38,836 bases of DNA from positions 276,461 through 315,296 of the forward strand of contig CAJINV010000006.1 of NCBI GenBank assembly GCA_905178155.1, written 5' to 3'. Origin of the DNA: Amoebophrya sp. A120. Taxonomy: Eukaryota; Sar; Dinophyceae; Syndiniales; Amoebophryaceae. Made by a program: the position numbers and the translations under genes. The stretch's first letter is position 1. Each line of letters starts with the position of its first letter. The notes beneath the pieces are model-generated. The model did no database searches. It had not been told where the DNA came from and was given only the letters and a program-made list of their open reading frames with translations. Shown in pieces: positions 9,301 to 21,562 of the stretch.

Positions 9301-11311
9301 GCGCCTACGTATTGAAGCTGCAAAGCAGCACGGGATGCCGCTCGGCGCGGATTTTTTCAAAAAACAATAAAACGCACGCAGGCCGACCGCGCGAGGGTAG
9401 GCGTGCAGAAGCTGCGCCAGTGTCTCGCGTGCAGGTTAGTTCTGCGACCATGTTCACCGCGGGGAGTTTTCTCTGCACGACGAGAATATTTTATGTGTGG
9501 CGAAGTTTTCTCTGTGCGGGTTGGACTTTTCTCTGTCGGTTGATTTTTTATTTTTTTTTTCTAGACCCTATCGCTATTCTGCAAAAAAAAGATAAACAAA
9601 AATGGCGCTAGTTGCATTTCCATCTTCGTGCTCCATCTCCTTAGAAAAGTTTGGTCATCTACGGGTGTGCGTTGCACAAGATAGAACAATTTGCGTGGCG
9701 TAATTCGAAAGTGCGTCGCTTTTCTTGCATTTCCATCTTTCTCCGTTGCCATATAGAAGAGCTTGGGTCTATCGCTCCCCTTGGACTGTATTTGGGTGTA
9801 AACAGGTCCAGGGTCCAAGTAATGCTATAGCCGGATACCACAGTGTGTCAAACTGCGATAGAGTTGTTCGCTTCTACGTCCAATCATGCATTTACTCATC
9901 TCCTTAAACCCCATGCTCCGAGGATGTACTTGTTTGCATGAGTCGGGATCTGTAGTATCAGAGTATGACTCACATCCTGATCCGTTATAAAGAGATCTAT
10001 CCTTCTCCCTCAGTCACGGATCAGCTTTTCGCTCCGGATCAAGACTTCTTCTGGCCGTAGCACGGTGCTGCCGGACGAAAACGAGAACGAAAGAAGCTTC
10101 ACTGACTTGGGTTACTTCCACTTCCGACAATGCACGGATGCAGGGCTCAACACAAAGGGAAAACATTTCTCGAATTTCCAATCGAAGTCGAACCTGGAAC
10201 AACGCACCTGTTCGGCCAGCGATTTTTCTTTTCTTCGATGTAAGTACTTCGTTTGGTTTTGCCGCCATGGCGACCCGTGCTCTTGTATGTCCGTTTTTCT
10301 TGATATCATACAAACCTTGTTTGACCTATTGGTCGTCTACGTTAGCATTTCCTTTCAGATCCAGAAACACAGATGCTAGTTGGTGTACCAAACTTAAACT
10401 CAGTGGCGAGACACTTTTTTTTCACGACGTTATTGTTAGTTTACTCGGCCCTGGCCGCGACGTGCTGTAGTACTTACTCATCATGCTTGCATCTTTCTCC
10501 AATCCATACTCTTACTCAACTTTTACTTTTCCAAAAAGATAAAAACTTATGACTTCATCACCACGTGGCTCATCCCGTCCAACTATGGCAACGCAATCTT
10601 ACAAAACGTCTATATGTGGAAAGTTGTTCTTGATCATACAGGTAGTTTCGAAAACTTCCAAAACTCGATGTTCGCAAATTCGCACTTGATGCGGTTGTTA
10701 GTGGGTGTCTAAAACTCGCGTCGCAATGCAATACTGGTGCTACCCCAAAAAGATATAAGGTTCTTGCGGTCTCTAAATAGACTTCTGGTCCCAGATCTTG
10801 CTGCACAGCATCACAAAGGCTGGCGCAGAACTGGTTCCGGTTTTTTTCTTGCTTCGTAAACTCACTTAAATGTACTTAGTATGACTGTTTTAGTAATCTA
10901 GGACTTGCTGTTTTACATTTCATCACCAAAGCCTTCTGCTAGTATACTCGTGACGGCTCTCCCAAGGTACGTGTTCTGTTGCAGCTGGCATTCTACTTCC
11001 TCCAACGAAGAAGTTGTAAAAAAAGTCTCAGTCTGTATCTGTGGGAATAGTGGGCGAATCAAAAACTAAATCATACTACGGGAAAACTACGACTGACCAG
11101 TGCTTCACCCGAATACACTATGTCCCAACCTAAGGACCTACTGTCTACTGAGTATAAACCACTCGGTCTTACGCATCTGAGTCACAATTTCCGTCGTCCA
11201 CAGTGTGCTTTCAATTTCGACGTCGCCAGTTTGTCGCTCGCACACGATAACGACTGGCAAATATTACTTTGATTCTGAACTTCCTTGGAGTCACGACGTA
11301 GTCCAACTCGA
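9301..11311. other. Long intergenic stretch, nothing recognised
   Basis: AT-richer DNA with only short, overlapping open frames on both strands. I see no introner, RNA gene or conserved motif. A few short direct repeats are visible, such as AAGATGGAAATGCAA (on the minus strand, near 9617 and 9727). Confidence 0.6.
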
Positions 11312-13825
11312 TCACCTGCCACCCTGCTGTTCCTTCTTCTGCTTTTTCCCACTTCGTTTGGCAGTCTTCGTTTTCCCGTGATGCTTCTTCACCTTACAGG
11401 CCCCATCTCCGGTGCGTGAGTGCAGTTTGAAATACGGTTTTCCGACCGCAGAAGACACCTTACTGCCCGGATGCGCGCAGACCGACGAATCGCCATCCTG
11501 CCCCCCCTCACTGCCTGCCGGAGCGTCGGTGCTCCAGGCCGCCTTGAGGGTTCCCATCGTCGCCGACACCTGCTTCCACACGTCGGAAGCCACTTTTTGC
11601 ACGCCGCGTCTGAAGGCGCGTGCCTGTGCCGTGTTGGCGGGGAAAAATTGAAGTAGCCCGACGCTATGCGAAATCGGGTTGCTGTTTCCATCGAGCTGCC
11701 GGGCCGGCCAGCCGTGCTCGCAGGCTGTGGGCGTGTTTCCCTGCATGGCTTCGAATTCCCCAAACATGCGGAAGAGATCGGCGTCGCTCATTTCCGTGCA
11801 GCCACGGGACAGCTCCGGATCGAACGTCCAGTTCCCGGCCCAACAAATGTCGTCCCGGTTCGCCTTGTCGCAGTCGAGTTTCAAAACGCAGGCCTGGTTG
11901 CCGTTGCCGGGATCAGGACACAGTGCGAGACGACGGGCGTTCGCACCACCGGGGCCAGTGCAAAACTCTCCTTGCTCGTGACGGAAGTGCTCCCCGTCCT
12001 TCCCGACACCGGCGCAAGGCGCCGCCGCATTCATCACTGGCACCACACCGTCGTAAGTGCCACTCATCTGTGGGTGCAGATGGCTCCACGACTTCTTGTT
12101 CGCCGCAAGATCGGCTTTGATCTTGTCAGCCTCCTGTTGCCCGGCGGCTGCCGACTTCCACGCCTTCGCTGCGGCTGCCTCCGCCTCCCGCGTTTCTCGC
12201 GCAACCTTGTCGCGACGCTGCGTGTTGGCGCGGAGGCTGTCGATCAGGTATTGATGCTTCTCCACCAAATTCGGGGTTGGAGGGTCGAAGATACGCCCAT
12301 CACGGCACATCTGTATGCCCAGGGAGGATTGCGTGGGCCGCTCTTCGTAGTTCTCAGCGAGCGTTACGTCCCGCGAATTTTCCAGCTCAGCTCTCGGCAC
12401 GGCGCAGCAGTTGTTCGGATCTCGTAACGAGCAGACGGTCGTAAACGTGCGCCTCCACTCGGCCACTTCTTGTTCGTGGAATTCTGCGTCAGCTTCGTTT
12501 CGTTCTGCTTGGGCAGCCCCTTCTTTCAGGAGCTTCTTCAGATTGCGCTCAGCGGATTCTGCTTCGGCTTTGTTTCTTTCTGCTTGGGCAGCTCCTTCCT
12601 TCTGCAGCTTGTTTCGACTGCGCTCAGCGGCTTCGGCATCGGCCTCTGCTTGTTCTTGCCTCATCTCCGCTGCCTCGGCCTTTCGCGTCGCGGTTTCGGT
12701 CTTGCGGCCTGCGGCCTGGAGCAGCTCTTTCTGCGCTGCAATTACTCCTGTCAGCCTTTTCTCTTCGGTGTGAAAGTTAGGAAGGACCAAAACCTCGTCG
12801 GCATTGCAAGCTGGAGTAGAATAGGGCGCTGCAGTCGAGTTTTGTTGGTAGCCGTCAGCGAGAACCATGCCCTCCCGCGTTCGTACAGAACAGCATTCGG
12901 AGCCGTTCGTGGGGCAGACAAGCACGCGCGGCATGCGCTGTTCGTAAAGAACATGCTGCAGGACCCCGGTAAAGACGACGAACGCAAACACCCGGAGTGC
13001 CACCGAACGCCTCACGCACTCTGCGAAGGCTGACAAGTGCAAGGCAGCACTCGCATTCACAATTTGCCACCACCGTTGCGCAACGCCTAGTTGCAAAAAT
13101 CGTGTGAGCGCAGCGCGCACAGGCGTCGGCTGTCCACTCGGGCTTTCCCCGCCCTCAATTGCAAGCACGAGTTCAAGCGGCTCGGCTTGCGCAGGGGCAG
13201 TACGACACTCCGCTCGTCCCGTAGAAGACGCTCGACGGCGGGCCCGGGTGGTTCCATGTTCTTCGCGAGATTTCGACACACGCAGACTTCGTCCGTGGCT
13301 ACTGAGGGAACGGACCTGGGAGCCGACGTCTACAAGCGAAATAACGTTTTCTTTGTCTTCATGGAAGGTCAGGATGGTCTTGCCGCTGAGTTCCATGCCC
13401 AGCACCCGTTGTTCGTCTTCCCTACTGAGGCTGATTCCTGCAAGGAGCCGTGGTTTAAGGGTCAGCAGGTTCACAACACGTTCCCTGCGTTCCACTTTCT
13501 TCGAGAAGCTGCTGAAGGCGTCGCCCGGCCGCACGTCCTTAGGCCCTTCCATACGCTCAAACCGCATGAGCACGTTGCGCGCATTATCCCAGAGGCCGTC
13601 GACTCCCTCTTCGGGCCCCTCGGCCGGCGCTGCACCTCGCTCCCAATTTATAGCGGATTCCAGCGGGGTCGTCATGTGCCTCAGGGCGAATTTGGACGCT
13701 TCCCAGTTACTATAGGTGCGCGCCACGTCCGCGAGGTGCTGCAGCATGTGTCCTACGACGAATAAGGCCCCGTCGGATACCGCGGACGCGCCGAGTGGGA
13801 CACTCCACGATGCCACGGCAAGCAT
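11312..13825 (-). CDS. Single-exon membrane protein with coiled coils and a Cys-rich C-terminal region; function unknown
   Basis: The frame is open from 13954, but the first ATG is at 13825 (MLAVASWSVPLG), giving 837 residues; an upstream exon cannot be excluded. One strong hydrophobic segment (ALRVFAFVVFTGVLQHVLY, about residue 270) suggests a single-pass membrane protein. It is followed by Glu/Ala/Lys-rich coiled coil containing an imperfect 29-residue repeat whose core is KEGAAQAERN, then a second coiled coil (near 12080-12270). A C-terminal region with many cysteines (11690-12010) and a Lys-rich tail (HHGKTKTAKRSGKKQKKE) complete it. No domain family is recognised. There are no introners and no need for introns. 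The antisense open frames across it are shadows. Confidence 0.75.
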   Translation of the reverse strand: MLAVASWSVPLGASAVSDGALFVVGHMLQHLADVARTYSNWEASKFALRHMTTPLESAINWERGAAPAEGPEEGVDGLWDNARNVLMRFERMEGPKDVRPGDAFSSFSKKVERRERVVNLLTLKPRLLAGISLSREDEQRVLGMELSGKTILTFHEDKENVISLVDVGSQVRSLSSHGRSLRVSKSREEHGTTRARRRASSTGRAECRTAPAQAEPLELVLAIEGGESPSGQPTPVRAALTRFLQLGVAQRWWQIVNASAALHLSAFAECVRRSVALRVFAFVVFTGVLQHVLYEQRMPRVLVCPTNGSECCSVRTREGMVLADGYQQNSTAAPYSTPACNADEVLVLPNFHTEEKRLTGVIAAQKELLQAAGRKTETATRKAEAAEMRQEQAEADAEAAERSRNKLQKEGAAQAERNKAEAESAERNLKKLLKEGAAQAERNEADAEFHEQEVAEWRRTFTTVCSLRDPNNCCAVPRAELENSRDVTLAENYEERPTQSSLGIQMCRDGRIFDPPTPNLVEKHQYLIDSLRANTQRRDKVARETREAEAAAAKAWKSAAAGQQEADKIKADLAANKKSWSHLHPQMSGTYDGVVPVMNAAAPCAGVGKDGEHFRHEQGEFCTGPGGANARRLALCPDPGNGNQACVLKLDCDKANRDDICWAGNWTFDPELSRGCTEMSDADLFRMFGEFEAMQGNTPTACEHGWPARQLDGNSNPISHSVGLLQFFPANTAQARAFRRGVQKVASDVWKQVSATMGTLKAAWSTDAPAGSEGGQDGDSSVCAHPGSKVSSAVGKPYFKLHSRTGDGACKVKKHHGKTKTAKRSGKKQKKEQQGGR

Positions 13826-14205
13826 TACGCCTGCGTCACCTTTTCTTTGACGGCCTTGTGCGACAAGGAGAGCCTGTTTTTTGATTTGATTTGATTTTAG
13901 ATGTCCACGTTGCACCGAAGGGGGAGGGGCAGAGGCAGATGATGCTGTCGCCAAACAGCTCTTTGCAAGGCCTGACTGGTTTCAAACTCAGGCATATGTA
14001 GGACTACAAGAAACAAGATCAACGGCACAAAAACGCGACTGCTCGTGCACCAGCTTCAAAGATAAGAAGTGTTTTTAGTCCTCCAAGTGCAAATGATCCC
14101 GAAAAGTCGCACGACGCGAGATCTATGTGCGAAAAATACTTGCATTCCGACTTCGATGGGCACTCATACTTACTGAGTGTGAGTACATCTACATAGTAGC
14201 CATAG

Positions 14206-16873
14206 TCAATAATATAAGTAGAAAGAAATAACTACATCTCGTTTCTCCTCAACGGATTCTCTCCCCCGTTGCCCGAACATTTCTGAGAGTCCGAGAAGCG
14301 CTGGCTTCGGCCGCGACCAATTTAGCTGCTCCACCAAAAGAACCGCGCGCGAGCGCATGAGCCCCTCACTCGTGACGGCTTTCTGAACTTCGTTTTCTAT
14401 GGCGGCAGCGAAGTGAGCCCTGGCGGCATCGTTGGCAAATGTGGTCTCGTTCCACCAAGAAGCCGCCTGCTGCTTGTCTCCGTGCTCAGCGTTGCCACCA
14501 CCATGACTAGCTTCAGTGGAAGCAATTTTGCCCCCGCGGAGCATGCTCAATCCAAGGAAGTTCATCGTTGCTACTGGTTCGGCACCATGCTCCGCCGATT
14601 GATTCCGATTTCCTTGCACAGGATTTCCGCCACGCGGAACAAGGGCAACACCGGCAGCCGTCCTGGCCTGTGGTTGTTGGAGCGAAAGTGAGGCTCTCGA
14701 CGGTCCTGGGCCGCCGTTTCCATCGTCGTCATCGTCGTCACTGGGGTCATCGTCATCATCGTCGTCCCCGAGATAGCCTGGTCCGCCTGTGTGGTATTGA
14801 GATTGGTTTCCAACTACAATATGCACAAATATTACGGCTTGTCAAGTTCAGAAGCAAATCAATGTTAAGTAATCAAGAAGTGACGTGCCGAGGAAAGTGG
14901 TGATCTTGCACCGGCGACTGGAGGTCATCATCTCTTTCAACGCCGCATCTCGAACCAAACGAAGTACCTTCCGTTGCAGAAAACGGCCCCTGCCTTCCTT
15001 CTAGAAGTAGTTCGAGACGGAAAAACAAGCCGTTGCTCGGAGTGGACTGGCGTGTGGCGGACCCGGAGATCGACAAAGGACCGAATTCCCCGTTCGCCCT
15101 TTCACGAACTTCATTGAGGAGGTCACCACCTCTCAGGACAGTGTCGATTGACGGCGGCGCTTCCTTTTTGCCGTGTCCATCCGTGTGCCTCCCCGCTCTG
15201 GCAAAAAGCAGATCTTGCATCCCGACTCGAGTCACGCTCCCAGCTGAGTCGCGAGAAAAGAGCCGCAAGCGAACTCCCCGCAAATATCCTTTCGGGGGCC
15301 GGCGCCCTCTCTGTCGCATCCTGCGCCGCTCCTCCACGTAAGCTTGATACGCTGCTCGAACTGGGGCAAAAATAGAGCGAAGCTCTATATCAGGATGCAG
15401 CGGAAATTCAGTCGCCAGTCGGACGTACTTCGCAAGCTGCGGATTCGCCGGCTGAGTTGTGACTCCGAGCTCAACATAAACGGTACTTGGCAACTGAACC
15501 GGAGCTGCACCTCCTCGCGATCCTCGCGATCCTCCTCCTGAAAAGTCAGCATTTAGGATCAGTATTTTGGCAGAGTAAAATCATACGAAAAAGAAGCTTT
15601 TTTCGATGATTCAAGCACCAGCAACTGTGACACACGTGGATGTCGTAGCATCTCATTTCGATCAAAATAAATAGAAAGAGAAAAGAACTTTTTGGCCACA
15701 ACGAGCCAGAACTGTAAACAAATGTCGCGAGCAATACTTCCTGTTATCGCCTCTTGTTCTGCTGCGCAGCGCGTCTTTGCAAAAGGCAAGTGCTTGTCAA
15801 AGAACTTGGAAGTCAGAAGTTTCTTCCCCTGCTGGCTAAGCCGCACCCGAGGACCATCGGCAGCCTCCTCGTCAGATCCGTCGCGCGCCAAATACATCAA
15901 ATACAATAAACGGCACCGGTGTTCCCGCTTCTCTCTGGGTGAGGCAGCACTCGGTGAAGTCGAGAAATAGTTCTGTTGCCAACGCTCGAAGCCCGTCCCC
16001 GCGCTGTCTCTCGGATCCAATGCTTTCTCTGTTATGTAGAAGATAAGGAAGAATTTTTTGTCGCCTGACGCCCACACTGTCCAACATTGTGATGTGCAAT
16101 CCCATCTGACCCAACTTCTCACACAACCCATGAAGCATCTTCGCTATCTTTGGAATTCGCTGGACGAAACACAACTGCCTGTATGACCTTCCTAGTCTCT
16201 GCTTGCTCAAATCTCGCCATCGAAAAATCTTTTTGGTTTGCAACCTCCACATATTCGACAACAAGAAAAAATTACTTACTGAAATACCGAGACACACGCC
16301 AAGGAGAATCATTTGCTGGCTTTCAACAGGGGGTCTCGGCCGTTCTCCAAACTTGAATATGAGCGTGTGGCATACCGACAGTGCCTCCTTCCACTTGGGG
16401 TTCCGTCCGGCACCATCATGAGATATAGCGCCGCGCAGCAGGTGTTTTTTTACAGGTCCAGTTGGATCTATGTCAAGGACGTCCCAATAGGCTAGCCCTC
16501 CTTGCATCATATCGAGCCGCAGCTGGCCCAATTGATCTCCAAGAACATCCCACAAATCGTCTATCACTTCTTCAGCCTCAGCCCGCGACCTGCTACTGAG
16601 CTTTGCCCTGACATCTGCGACCATGGCCGCAAAGACTGAATTGATCGCCTTGCAACCTGTGCAACCGCACCGGAACTTCTGCTTCACAACCTCTCTCCAC
16701 GGCTTCGCTTTCTTGTCGCCACCGAGCACCACCGGCGAACGGGGGCCTGAGGCTGCAGCAGAAACGAATCGAAGAACATTCGTCGTCGAAGATAATCTGC
16801 TAACCCAAATGCAACAGATGCCAAGGCAGCAACGCCACAACATCCTCCCCGGCGCAGACAGAGAGGCGTTCAT
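14206..16873 (-). CDS. Secreted protein, distant member of the ESCEDLF-type family, 4 exons
   Basis: Proposed exons are 16873-16280, 16143-15738, 15537-14968 and 14813-14206. Junctions are GT-AG with consistent phases (0, 1, 1) and introns of 136, 200 and 154 bp, totalling 2178 nt (725 residues). The donor at 16279 (GTAAGT) and the acceptor TTTTCAG at 15538 are strong; the donors near 15737 and 14967 are my best choice. The ATG at 16873 is followed by a hydrophobic signal-like stretch (MLWRCCLGICCIWV). Exon 2 carries SGDKKFFLIFY and HRCRLLYLMYLARDG, resembling the DKKFFGEVWNFF and RRCRIGMVTEHLF blocks of the 21563-25746 gene. Exon 4 has runs of Asp. Family membership rests on phases plus weak motifs. 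Alternatively, translation stops at 14873 and the last exon is separate. Confidence 0.6.
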
Positions 16874-18274
16874 TTTCTGCTCCACAATGATGCAATTGCA
16901 CCGCTTCTTCTTCTTCTTGAGTACGTATAAAAAGCTGGAAATCTATGTCCACTTATCGTTACGATCCAGATCGAAATTGAATCCGTTATCAAGCAATAAA
17001 GCGAATATCGCTAGTAGAGGTACTCTACTGGACGTTTTGTAAACTCTTCAGCTACAGTTGTGTAAACACGACAAAGCCGGTGCCCGGTTTTCGAAAAGAG
17101 ACGGAAAGAAATAGATACTGACTGAAGCCTCTGTTGCGCTACTTGTACTCACGCTTAATGAAAAAATCAGCCAACTAAGCCTCGGAAGAGCTGTGCCAAT
17201 TGCAAGTATTTTTGTGATCTTCGGCGTTTGGCGGTGGTATAGCTGCCCAACTCGATTCATTTTATACAAAGCGCCATCGAGGATGGCACAGGGAAGGCAA
17301 AAAGCTCAATGACATGGGCAATCAATAATTTATACAATTTTCATTTACAACGAGACCACGGCACGGAAGTGCTTTCACATTTTAAGATCCTCTGTGTCTG
17401 TAATTCCAGATCTCATCTTGATATCCATATTTGATTGAATTCGGATTGGTATTTACCAGAGTGGAGCTTTCGTTTCTGGAACAATGTTCATTCGGTCAAT
17501 TCTCGTCAACTGGTGAACAAGACCGCTATGGACACGATTTGTAGACAGCCTGCACTATGTACATTTTCAGACACATCAATCTTACTACTGAACCGAGAGT
17601 GGCGGAAATGGAAGTTGATATCCCCGTATACGCAAGAGCAAGACGCAAGGCGTGCTCGCGTACTAGTACATTCAGGGTCGACAATTACACTTAGAAGAGA
17701 TAAAGATGAAAGCGATGAGCCATTCATTAGACAGCCGGCGAAGCATTTTTTTTCAGATCCTGCGCATTGATGTTGGTCCATTGGGTGCTCGTACACCGGA
17801 TAACAATAATCCTTATGTTCACTTACATATTTTTGTGCGCCCATTCATTTTACAGGTAGACTTATTCATTGTAAGTATCTGTGAAAAAGTTGACGAAGTT
17901 CTTCATCATCTTCGTGCAGACAAGCCAAGCACGAGTCGTGCACTGTTCTGTAAAAAGATCAATGACGTTTAAGGCTTATGCAACGCAAGAAAGCATTCTC
18001 AAATTTGATTCTAAGTATAGGTAAATCATACAGCAAAAGTATATACAAGGACGCCAAGTAGCGATTTTCTGGTGTGATGGAAGTGCCAATTACAGCTGTA
18101 ATCAAATCAGTAAGTAGCCAAGTGCGATTTTCTAACTAAGTCTTGCGTTTTCGTGTCCGGCAGCTCACAAGCCTGGAGTATGGCCTCCAGACAGCACGTG
18201 AGCACCTCCATGTCTCTCGACATCGTTTTCACCATGTCCACACCACACACACGGGCACGCACTTTCCGAAGAAG
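16874..18274. other. Intergenic region, nothing recognised
   Basis: About 1.4 kb of AT-rich DNA with short open frames on both strands and no domain-like translation. No introner ends, RNA gene or terminator-like structure was identified. Confidence 0.55.
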
Positions 18275-20305
18275 CTAACACAAGTCGTCCGCGATTTTGG
18301 ACGGCCGAGCAACGAGAAAGTCTGCTGGTCGGGCAGCTAACATGGTTGGCAACTTTGTTCTCGACGGATTGAGTTTCTTCAAAAACTTGTACGTCGGCGA
18401 GTCTTTCAGCCGTTTTGCGTGACAGCTTCGCCAGTCCCACTGAAACTGATCATACGACCATTGTAGTGCCTTTCCGTCGGAGCCCGACCGCCATTTTTCA
18501 GCGAATTTACGAAAAACGCGCCGGACGTACGGATACCAGGTCTCATCGATCGGGTCCTCCACCATAAAATTATTACGGCTTATCCACGTGTCATCCCAGG
18601 GGTTTAGACAATAACCTTTTTTGTGTTTGGTATGAAATTGAAATTCGAAAGCGCAATAGAAGAAAAGATTGCACCAGAATATTAAGTATGCTTAAAATTT
18701 TTTTTTGCCGATATTGCAAAAACAAACTGCCACAGATTTTTACCGTGCTTCACAGGAAATTCGAGGTTGTACACGTCCATATCCTTTTGAAAAAGGAATT
18801 CTGTGGCCATCGCTAGTCGGCATCTGCTATCCAAAACGTCCTTATTCGGGTTCACAGCCATATCCACCCGCGGCAGCACAGCATCGGGATTGGTCCTGGA
18901 AAACGACAGCGTTTCTGGGGGAGTCCATTTTACCAGCTTGGCCGTGCCCGCTGCACTTGCTCTTCTGCTACGGAAACGAGCTGCAATGGATTGGCGACTC
19001 TTCTTCTCTGGTACATTCTCATGAAAAAACTCTAGCACTTCTCGAAAAAAGGCTCTATCACTTTTGTGACATCCACTGGACAGGGCGGCGGAGCCGTAGG
19101 TTTCCGGAATGATCCACTCGCTACCCAGATCAAACTCATAGGCAGCCGCTGGGCTGCAGGTCTCGCGGCCCATCGTCATAAGCAATCGCACCTTTGATAA
19201 TAAATGCATTTGAAGATGAATCACAGCAAACTTGCATTCCATGTAGTAGTTTAGCGATACTTGTTCTTGTTACGCCCCAAAAAGCAGAATCGATACACAA
19301 GAAAACATCAAAAGCAACGGGTTCAAAAAGTGAAGGCGGTTTATGCTCCTACGGGTTCAAAAAGTAAAGTCCGCTACAAAATGATAGTACAAAGGAAAGT
19401 GTACTGGTACTGCCACAGAGTAAATATAAATCTGGATCAAAACTAACATGACTTACGCTCCACTCTGTCAAGTGTGGTGGAATTGCGTTTTGTGGTCCCT
19501 CGATTTCCTTCTGAAAGTAATGCAAGTAGCTTCTCCCGAGATCGACGTCTTTATTCCAATAGTCCCGAGGCAGGTTCGTTCCCACTTTTTCTCGTAGCAC
19601 CTCGAGGAAAAGGTCTTCACAGCTTTCCGTGCGGTTCGCGAGAGTCCGGTCATCAATGGCTTGAGAAAGTGCCGCCGCAGCAACTTTCCTGCCATTGGCA
19701 TCTTTCTGCGAATGCGATTTACTCGTGTGAAGGAGTGCTCCCGCCTCCGCTGCTGATAAAAAACTCAGAATGCCCTCGTTTTCATTGAGCTTCATGTTTC
19801 CAAACATCATCAGGCCTGGTTCGGCGTTCTTGATGTCGTCGAGCAGCTTGCGTTGCTCTCTCCGACCTGCCTCGTGTTGTTCCTCTTCGTTCCTCACTGT
19901 GGCGGGCGGATGTGAAGCATTGTTCTCGGCTGGGGAGCCGTCACTTCTGCTTCTTTTCGACGGTCTCCGGCCTGCGTCAGGGCTTGCCGATCGAGTACGC
20001 ACAGCATCATACAGCCTCTTCATGTGGGCTCGCACGGTTGCGACAGGGCGATCAGCAAAGGAACTCAGAGTTTTTGCAGCATTCTCAGGCACGTTAGCGA
20101 TTCTTCTCAGCTGCGACGCGCTGCGGTTTTCCCGCTCGTGCTGCAAGCGACTTTCATTCCTGCGAGGCGGTGGAAAACGCGAGTCGAGTTGCGAGCGTGC
20201 GCTTGCATTCAATTCTCCTTTACTGCTGCTGCTGCTGGCACATGTGCCACGAATTGCGCCGAGACACAATAGGTGGATGCCTAGAAGAGTACTGACCGAT
20301 CTCAT
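18275..20305 (-). CDS. Secreted protein of the ESCEDLF-type family, 3 exons, possible effector
   Basis: Exons are 20305-19457, 19191-18744 and 18615-18275. Introns are canonical: donor AGC|GTAAGT, acceptor CAAAG|GTG (265 bp, phase 0); donor CACG|GTAAAA, acceptor AAAAAAG|GT (128 bp, phase 1). The total is 1638 nt, 545 residues. The ATG at 20305 opens a clear signal peptide (MRSVSTLLGIHLLCLGAIRG, then Thr-Cys-Ala). A basic stretch GRRPSKRSRSDG resembles a nuclear localisation signal. Exon 1 ends with ESCEDLFLEVLREKVG and VDLGRSYL; exon 2 has SGCHKSDRAFFREVLEFFHE and RCRLAMATEFLFQ; exon 3 has LQWSYDQFQWDW. The same blocks, in the same exon order and phases, recur in the gene ending at 21563. The family is unknown to me. 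A secreted, possibly host-targeted role is inference only. Confidence 0.75.
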
Positions 20306-20767
20306 GCTTTGATTTTGATATGCTTCAAGAATACCATCAAAGCAGAATTTTCAAATTTAGATATCTCTTTTTGAATCTGCTACATCAACGACAAGCGTGT
20401 GGGGTATAAATATCTTTCGACGACGAGTCAAGAGCGCAAAGCTATAATCATACATAAACTGATGCTGTTCGGCATTATTTCAATTCTCTTTTATGTGCGA
20501 CGGTATATCAAGGTAGTATAGAGGTACTGGAGAAGATATGACAGCCTCTATCAGTAATCGTAAAATCATCAGTCAAAACCACCCATGTTCGAAATAAAAT
20601 TTTACAAAAATAAGTACATGTTTGCTGAAAACAAAATGGCTGTTGCTAGGTCGCTGATTTTTATGCGCTTTTGATACGAGTCCACGAGGCCTGAAACAGC
20701 TTTTACGGATCCTTCGTGAGCCTAAGGCTTTGGAGTGCAGCACACCATTCGTGGCCGTTCTACTTGT

Positions 20768-20962
20768 TCAGCAACATGAGACCGCGGAAGAGCCGCACTG
20801 ATAGTCAGACGGCACCGGTCGCCCCAGCAGCGATTGACTTTGAACAAGCTGACGTGCGCAATTCGTGCAAGGAAATCGTGGGTCATGCAATCTGATCTTT
20901 GCGGGCCCCAAGGAATGGCATTTCAAACAATTGCCCTTAGGAGTGGAGCGAATTTTCATCAT
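20768..20962 (-). CDS. Small CxxC protein, 64 residues, hypothetical
   Basis: An ATG-started frame (MMKIRSTPKG) with two CxxC knuckles, CLKCH and CTNC, about 20 residues apart, and further cysteines at the end (CGSSAVSCC). The spacing would suit a small zinc ribbon, but the family is not recognised and the frame is short enough to be chance. It sits between two members of the secreted family and has no introner. Confidence 0.3.
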   Translation of the reverse strand: MMKIRSTPKGNCLKCHSLGPAKIRLHDPRFPCTNCARQLVQSQSLLGRPVPSDYQCGSSAVSCC

Positions 20963-21562
20963 CCTGTTCTTGCATTCGTTTTGTTAAATAAACGGCTGTG
21001 ACTAACATGGAGCCCAACTATTTCTGGATCAAGAACTTACCAACAATCTTTCATTTCAGAGCCCTTATCCGCGATTGCGACCAAGTAGCTGGGTTTGATG
21101 TGGTAGACAATTGGCCGGGCGTGTGGATAGGCGCCATGATTTTGAGTTGTCACAGGCAGTGCAAATTATTGGGGCTTCAAGACTAGGCACTTTATCTGCT
21201 TCTTTTTATTCGATCTGCATGCCTCGGACCATACTATCGCCTCAACCCAGATCGTCATCTAGTGACGCCAAGAGGAAGATGAGTATACAATTAGAAGTAA
21301 TTCATTGTGTCAGACGTCGCTGTTCCGCCACTCTTGTAGTTGTTCATTCTTTCACACATGGCGCAGCGGGGTTTTATTTTGATTTCTTGGAGGTCCGCCT
21401 CGCCTCTTGTAATTCGTGCTTCCGCCCCCGATGATACGCGGCCTTTGCAGTTCTCGTGCAAAAATACCAATTGCCATTTTGTTCGCTACGCGAAATAACC
21501 AGAAAATTGTCTTTAGAATGCCCCGTACTTTCCTTCTCGGAGCACATCTGATGAAGAAGCCG
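20963..21562. other. Intergenic region downstream of the third secreted-family gene
   Basis: About 600 bp with short open frames on both strands only. No RNA gene, repeat or introner end was recognised. Confidence 0.5.

Noticed and set aside
13091-13765. A 224-residue plus-strand open frame
   Set aside because: It lies wholly antisense to the single-exon membrane-protein gene and shows no domain-like composition of its own.
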